Of a stretch of DNA of 64,000 bases, positions 57,607 to 64,000 are shown piece by piece. The stretch is from assembly GCF_014529535.1 (NCBI RefSeq), contig NW_023503727.1, positions 1,054,001-1,118,000 on the forward strand. The letters are read 5' to 3'. This DNA is from Bradysia coprophila (lineage: Eukaryota > Arthropoda > Insecta > Diptera > Sciaridae). The notes under the pieces were generated by a model. That model was not told the origin of the DNA, made no database searches, and was given only the letters and a program-made list of their open reading frames with translations. Numbering within the stretch: position 1 is the stretch's first letter; the number at the start of each line of letters is the position of its first letter. Made by a program: the position numbers and the translations under genes.

Positions 57607-60003
57607 AGCAAAGCTTTGTTTAAACTCTTCCCAATTTTGATCACTCTGGCATGTGCGTCGACGAATGTCATGTAGCAACCGTGTGATTCGCCGTTTTCTG
57701 AAAGACGAAAGCGAAAGTGGACAAATTATTTGGCTGCGAGAAGATAAGCGATGCAAGCACTTACACCAGCTCAAATCATTCTGGTACTACTCATAGTCAG
57801 TTATGCAACAAATATCGGCGACATAAGTGCTGTGTTCTTGTTGTCCCTTTCTTTTCGTTAAGTCAGTGACACTACGATTAATTGGAACATCGTAAATACA
57901 CAAAATATTTCATCTAGCACACATGATCTAATTAAGCGTCCAGTTCAGACCAATCGCTTCAATGAGCTCATTATTGGTAAGAAAAATGAATCGTAGACCG
58001 GCAATCTAAAAGCGGAAAAATTCTCAAACAAATTCACAAACAACATTAAACTATAGCCATACCTCGATAATGCAATTGTTATTTATTCGAATTAACTACC
58101 CGAGAGCAACGGCATACCATCAATGTAAATCGGATTTTTGCCCTCATTCGAAATGCAGCCGTAGTTGGTGAGGAGCATTGAATTGTTCTAGTCGATGTGT
58201 GTTTTACTCGGTAATCCTCGATAGCGACAGATTTCTTTTGTATGTTCGTGCGTTACAATTTATAATTATTTATAATTTTATGTGAAAGAACAGTAACACA
58301 ACTTATAAAAGACAAAAACGCTATTAACAGTAATGTAACTGTGACACCTTTCAATGGGTCTTTTTTTATAAATTTTAGTAACTATTTTTAGCGATATTTT
58401 TAAATACAATGTTAAGCACAAATAATGACTAGAAAGTAGTTCCAAATCTCGTTCTTTACAAACTTTACAAGTATATCATTTATCGAATAAGTGATGGCAA
58501 TTCTGCCACCAATATCTGATGGCATAATAACCGCTGAAGATAAAGAAAAGAAAAATAAATAAAAAGTCACAGAAAATAGCTAGCGTTTCTGAAGAGCGAT
58601 ACTTTTTTGCATCATCAAAAGCTAATCTTCGAAAAGTCTCGCTTGCTCCGCTCGCGAATCTGTTTTCTTTTGATCAAATCAAATCAAGCGAATCGCCGAG
58701 AAATTTTGATTTGTTTCCGGGAAGTTTTGATTGGTTCACCGGGAAGAAAACATTACTTACATACCCGCCTCGATCACCCTGATAGATCTAAATGCTTTGC
58801 ACAGGCCTTGTCATTGTAATTGACTGAGCTTAAAATTTCCTTGCCCGAATGGCACCCAACAACCAAATTAAAAGTCGGCGCGCCTGGCTCATGTAATTCT
58901 TTTTTTTCAACAAAATATGAAGTAAATGAACTTACGTTTGATTTTAGTCCAAATATGTGACCATGATGCTTCCGAATTCGATTCCACTGGCCTGCATTCA
59001 TTATCTAAAAAAAAAACAGAAAACCAATTTTAAATAAATGTGTAGGACTTAAGAAAAGTTCTTCACTGGCACCAATTCTGGTCGAGTGATTGAAGAATTT
59101 GTCGACAGGGCATTGAAAGACCTGAAATTGGAACCGGATTGCTGGTCCACGTGTGTGGATTTCGCGTGTGGAAATAATGTTTTCTTCCCGGTATCCAAAT
59201 TCGATTTCCCGGTATCCGGCAAAATCCAGTAAAATTTCCCGGTGGTGAAAACAGTATTTCCCGGTGACTCCCCCATAGGTGAAAGTGAAAGTAAACCACA
59301 ATTTTATTAATAAAAACTTTACTTGTACTACTATATTATGACTAGGGCTGTAGGATGCATTACTCTTACATCCTACACACTTCCCACATTCAATTGAACC
59401 AACGAATTCAATTTAATTTTTGATTTTGTCGATTGGCACCATTTACATTTACATACAAGTGGTTAGTTCTCATTATCTGCACCATATACTTTGCGTATCC
59501 AAGCAGTTAAAGAAGCCTAGGTATCGTCAATGAAAATTCTGAAAGGACAGTTTAGCTCACATCTGACAAAGGCAGAAAGCAGATCTGAAGCAGAACTTTA
59601 GATGAAATCTTTTTGTGTACTATATTTATATTACATGCTACATGCGTCGAAAACGGTATTTTTTATGTTTCACGCACTACCTTCGACGCCCAAAGCATAC
59701 AAAATCCATATACATAACTCGGGATAAAAAGATGAAATGTCTCTGTGCAAATGCTCTGCCATTTTTTCGAGTGCGTTCAAATAGGTATCAATACAAGTCG
59801 AAATTTTCCAAGAAGTAAAGGCAGGTTTTTGAACTGCGTGGACGTTCTACCAATTACTTCGTAGATATCCCTCAGTCCCACACAAGAAAATAAGAAAGGA
59901 TCATTATCTATTCCGTCAAGTTTGTCGAGTTGCTCCCTATTCGTGATCCTATAGTAATACTCACAGTTGTATGAGCTTTTTATTTATTTATTTATCGTTC
60001 TGC
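57607..60003. other. region with unassigned exon-like segments
   Basis: On the minus strand, 57603-57697 (after acceptor GTCTTTCAG; contains HGCYMTFVDAHARVIKIGK), 57940-58008 (after GCTTTTAG; contains GLRFIFLTNNELIEAIGL) and 58095-58170 read like coding exons. They could not be joined or assigned. The first ends exactly at the piggyBac TTAA, so an old gene may have been cut by the transposon. The rest is AT-rich without support. Confidence 0.3.
59187..59262. repeat. short inverted precursor-like copies of the satellite word
   Basis: Four TTCCCGGT words (complement ACCGGGAA) spaced 17-27 bases apart, in the opposite orientation to the big array that starts 750 bp further on. Similar words (CCGGGAAG) occur near 58718-58745. 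Confidence 0.6.
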
Positions 60004-63000
60004 GATTGGAAAATGAAAACCTCATCAGGAAATGTAAGTCTCAACGGGAAATTGAAATCTCACCGGGAAATGGTTTTGAAGTTGGAAAATGAAAATTCAC
60101 CTGGAAATGTAAGTCTTAACGGGAAATTGAAATCTTACCGGGAAATGGTTTTGCAATTGGAAAATGAAAATTCACCGGGAAATGTGAGTCTAAACGGGAA
60201 ATTGAAATCTTACCGGGAAATGTAAGTCTCAGCGGGAAATTGAAATCTTACCGGGAAATGGCTTTGAAATTGGAAAATGAAAATTCACCGGGAAATGTGA
60301 GTCTCAACGGGAAATTGAAATCTTACCGGGAAATGTAAGTCTCAGCGGAAAATTGAAATCTTACCGGGAAATGGCTTTGAAATTGGAAAATGAAAATTCA
60401 CCGGGAAATGTAAGTCTCAACGGGAAATTGAAATCTTACCAGGAAATGTAAGTCTTAACGGGAAATTGAAATCTTACCGGGAAATGGCTTTGAAATTGGA
60501 AAATGAAAATTCACCGGGAAATGTAAGTCTTAACGGGAAATTGAAATCTTACCGGGAAATGGTTTTGCAATTGGAAAATGAAAATTCACCGGGAAATGTG
60601 AGTCTAAACGGGAAATTGAAATCTTACCAGGAAATGTAAGTCTCAACGGGAAATTGAAATCTTACCAGGAAATGTAAGTCTCAGCGGGAAATTGAAATCT
60701 TACCGGGAAATGGCTTTGAAATTGGAAAATGAAAATTCACCGGGAAATGTAAGTCTCAACGGGAAATTGAAATCTTACCGGGAAATGTAAGTCTCAGCGG
60801 AAAATTGAAATCTTACCGGGAAATGGCTTTGAAATTGGAAAATGAAAATTCACCGGGAAATGTAAGTCTCAACGGGAAATTGAAATCTTACCAGGAAATG
60901 TAAGTCTTAACGGGAAATTGAAATCTTACCGGGAAATGGCTTTGAAATTGGAAAATGAAAATTCACCGGGAAATGTAAGTCTTAACGGGAAATTGAAATC
61001 TTACCTGGAAATGGTTTTGCAATTGGAAAATGAAAATTCACCGGGAAATGTGAGTCTAAACGGGAAATTGAAATCTTACCAGGAAATGTAAGTCTCAACG
61101 GGAAATTGAAATCTTACCGGGAAATGTAAGTCTCAGCGGAAAATTGAAATCTTACCGGGAAATGGCTTTGAAATTGGAAAATGAAAATTCACCGGGAAAT
61201 GTAAGTCTCAACGGGAAATTGAAATCTTACCAGGAAATGTAAGTCTTAACGGGAAATTGAAATCTTACCGGGAAATGGCTTTGAAATTGGAAAATGAAAA
61301 TTCACCGGGAAATGTAAGTCTTAACGGGAAATTGAAATCTTACCGGGAAATGGTTTTGCAATTGGAAAATGAAAATTCACCGGGAAATGTGAGTCTAAAC
61401 GGGAAATTGAAATCTTACCAGGAAATGTAAGTCTCAACGGGAAATTGAAATCTTACCGGGAAATGTAAGTCTCAGCGGAAAATTGAAATCTTACCGGGAA
61501 ATGGCTTTGAAATTGGAAAATGAAAATTCACCGGGAAATGTAAGTCTCAACGGGAAATTGAAATCTTACCAGGAAATGTAAGTCTTAACGGGAAATTGAA
61601 ATCTTACCGGGAAATGGCTTTGAAATTGGAAAATGAAAATTCACCGGGAAATGTAAGTCTTAACGGGAAATTGAAATCTTACCGGGAAATGGTTTTGCAA
61701 TTGGAAAATGAAAATTCACCGGGAAATGTGAGTCTAAACGGGAAATTGAAATCTTACCAGGAAATGTAAGTCTCAACGGGAAATTGAAATCTTACCAGGA
61801 AATGTAAGTCTCAGCGGGAAATTGAAATCTTACCGGGAAATGGCTTTGAAATTGGAAAATGAAAATTCACCGGGAAATGTGAGTCTCAACGGGAAATTGA
61901 AATCTTAGCGGGAAATGTAAGTCTCAGCGGAAAATTGAAATCTTACCGGGAAATGGCTTTGAAATTGGAAAATGAAAATTCACCGGGAAATGTAAGTCTC
62001 AACGGGAAATTGAAATCTTACCAGGAAATGTAAGTCTTAACGGGAAATTGAAATCTTACCGGGAAATGGCTTTGAAATTGGAAAATGAAAATTCACCGGG
62101 AAATGTAAGTCTTAACGGGAAATTGAAATCTTACCGGGAAATGGTTTTGCAATTGGAAAATGAAAATTCACCGGGAAATGTGAGTCTAAACGGGAAATTG
62201 AAATCTTACCGGGAAATGTAAGTCTTAACGGGAAATTGAAATCTTACCGGGAAATGGTTTTGCAATTGGAAAATGAAAATTCACCGGGAAATGTGAGTCT
62301 CAACGGGAAATTGAAATCTTACCGGGAAATGTAAGTCTCAACGGGAAATTGAAATCTTACCGGGAAATTGCTTTGAAATTGGAAAATGAAAATTCACCGG
62401 GAAATGTAAGTCTTAACGGGAAATTGAAATCTTACCGGGAAATGGTTTTGCAATTGGAAAATGAAAATTCACCGGGAAATGTGAGTCTAAACGGGAAATT
62501 GAAATCTTACCGGGAAATGTAAGTCTTAACGGGAAATTGAAATCTTACCGGGAAATGGTTTTGCAATTGGAAAATGAAAATTCACCGGGAAATGTGAGTC
62601 TCAACGGGAAATTGAAATCTTACCGGGAAATGTAAGTCTCAGCGGGAAATTGAAATCTTACCGGGAAATGGCTTTGAAATTGGAAAATGAAAATTCACCG
62701 GGAAATGTGAGTCTCAACGGGAAATTGAAATCTTACCGGGAAATGTAAGTCTCAGCGGGAAATTGAAATCTTACCGGGAAATGGCTTTGAAATTGGAAAA
62801 TGAAAATTCACCGGGAAATGTAAGTCTCAACGGGAAATTGAAATCTTACCGGGAAATGTAAGTCTTAACGGGAAATTGAAATCTTACCGGGAAATGGCTT
62901 TGAAATTGGAAAATGAAAATTCACCGGGAAATGTAAGTCTCAACGGGAAATTGAAATCTTACCAGGAAATGTAAGTCTTAACGGGAAATTGAAATCTTAC

Positions 63001-64000
63001 CGGGAAATGGCTTTGAAATTGGAAAATGAAAATTCACCGGGAAATGTAAGTCTTAACGGGAAATTGAAATCTTACCGGGAAATGGTTTTGCAATTGGAAA
63101 ATGAAAATTCACCGGGAAATGTGAGTCTAAACGGGAAATTGAAATCTTACCGGGAAATGTAAGTCTTAACGGGAAATTGAAATCTTACCGGGAAATGGTT
63201 TTGCAATTGGAAAATGAAAATTCACCGGGAAATGTGAGTCTCAACGGGAAATTGAAATCTTACCGGGAAATGTAAGTCTCAACGGGAAATTGAAATCTTA
63301 CCGGGAAATTGCTTTGAAATTGGAAAATGAAAATTCACCGGGAAATGTAAGTCTTAACGGGAAATTGAAATCTTACCGGGAAATGGTTTTGCAATTGGAA
63401 AATGAAAATTCACCGGGAAATGTGAGTCTAAACGGGAAATTGAAATCTTACCGGGAAATGTAAGTCTTAACGGGAAATTGAAATCTTACCGGGAAATGGT
63501 TTTGCAATTGGAAAATGAAAATTCACCGGGAAATGTGAGTCTCAACGGGAAATTGAAATCTTACCGGGAAATGTAAGTCTCAGCGGGAAATTGAAATCTT
63601 ACCGGGAAATGGCTTTGAAATTGGAAAATGAAAATTCACCGGGAAATGTGAGTCTAAACGGGAAATTGAAATCTTACCGGGAAATGTAAGTCTTAACGGG
63701 AAATTGAAATCTTACCTGGAAATGGTTTTGCAATTGGAAAATGAAAATTCACCGGGAAATGTGAGTCTAAACGGGAAATTGAAATCTTACCAGGAAATGT
63801 AAGTCTCAACGGGAAATTGAAATCTTACCGGGAAATGTAAGTCTCAGCGGAAAATTGAAATCTTACCGGGAAATGGCTTTGAAATTGGAAAATGAAAATT
63901 CACCGGGAAATGTAAGTCTCAACGGGAAATTGAAATCTTACCAGGAAATGTAAGTCTTAACGGGAAATTGAAATCTTACCGGGAAATGGCTTTGAAATTG
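60004..64000. repeat. higher-order satellite from 19-bp monomers, continues past window
   Basis: Every segment is a variant of a 19-base monomer ending in CGG: GAAAATGAAAATTCACCGG, GAAATGTGAGTCTAAACGG, GAAATTGAAATCTTACCGG, GAAATGTAAGTCTTAACGG and an 18-base GAAATGGTTTTGCAATTG. They combine into ~75-bp (four-monomer) and ~113-bp (six-monomer) blocks. A marker junction (CACCGGGAAATGTAAGTCTT leading to GGTTTTGC) recurs at intervals of about 452, 339, 339, 452, 300, 642 and 300 bp, near multiples of 113 or 75. No gene is present; a short open frame at the array start is incidental. Confidence 0.95.

Noticed and set aside
59971-60225. Open frame at the start of the 60-kb satellite
   Set aside because: It is satellite sequence and loses frame as soon as the block structure changes.
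60004-64000. CRISPR-like regular array
   Set aside because: There are no unique spacers; every segment is a variant of the same 19-bp monomer, and the genome is eukaryotic.
1-64000. tRNA or rRNA genes
   Set aside because: No cloverleaf-compatible A-box/B-box pair or rRNA segment was noticed on reading; a covariance-model scan was not possible here.

Overview
The window looks like a low-GC insect chromosome segment, most likely dipteran. The reasons are many spliceosomal introns of only about 50-70 bases, recognisable insect genes (METTL14, TRMT10C/mitochondrial RNase P protein 1, DEAF1, a MARVEL-domain protein, a CNBD2-like protein), a BEL/Pao retrotransposon, a piggyBac transposon and abundant MITEs and satellites. 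A fungus-gnat-like (sciaroid) origin is only a guess. All exon structures were read by eye from GT/AG sites, frame continuity and remembered family similarity; no search or transcript was available.

Layout. 1-3.5 kb: intergenic, ending in a small hAT-like MITE. 4.0-5.7 kb: a five-exon four-pass MARVEL protein (+). 6.8-7.5 kb: an 18-bp minisatellite. 9.2-11.2 kb: a MITE cluster, including two elements nested inside a third. 12.3-13.6 kb: METTL14 (+). 14.5-23.4 kb: a hAT-like element with perfect terminal repeats and an 8-bp target duplication, interrupted by a whole-looking, very young BEL/Pao element (15.2-22.2 kb). 24.3-25.75 kb: a secreted helical-plus-C2-domain protein (+). 26.1-27.4 kb: a foldback element built on degenerate ~125-bp repeats. 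28.9-30.3 kb: an eight-exon cyclic-nucleotide-binding-domain gene (-). 32.4-33.4 kb: a single-exon secreted protein with an LxGC...H arrangement like that of CNF1/BLF1-type deamidases (+). 33.5-38.5 kb: repeats and a LINE 3' fragment. 39.1-40.8 kb: TRMT10C (+). 41.1-42.4 kb: a GC-richer unrecognised ORF (+). 44.9-48.5 kb: two copies of a ~1.3-kb hairpin-ended repeat in inverted orientation. 49.4-51.6 kb: DEAF1 (-). 52.3-53.6 kb: a 122-bp satellite with A/B alternation. 53.7-57.6 kb: a piggyBac remnant and an intact-looking piggyBac transposase (-). 60.0-64.0 kb: a higher-order satellite built from 19-bp monomers that runs off the window.

Housekeeping genes (m6A writer subunit, mitochondrial tRNA processing, SAND transcription factor) are separated by repeat-rich DNA. 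The most unusual part is 24-33 kb. Two intact secreted-protein genes there have architectures reminiscent of bacterial pore-forming or deamidase families and lie on either side of an ordinary insect gene. Both are candidates for lateral acquisition, but this rests on motif reading only.
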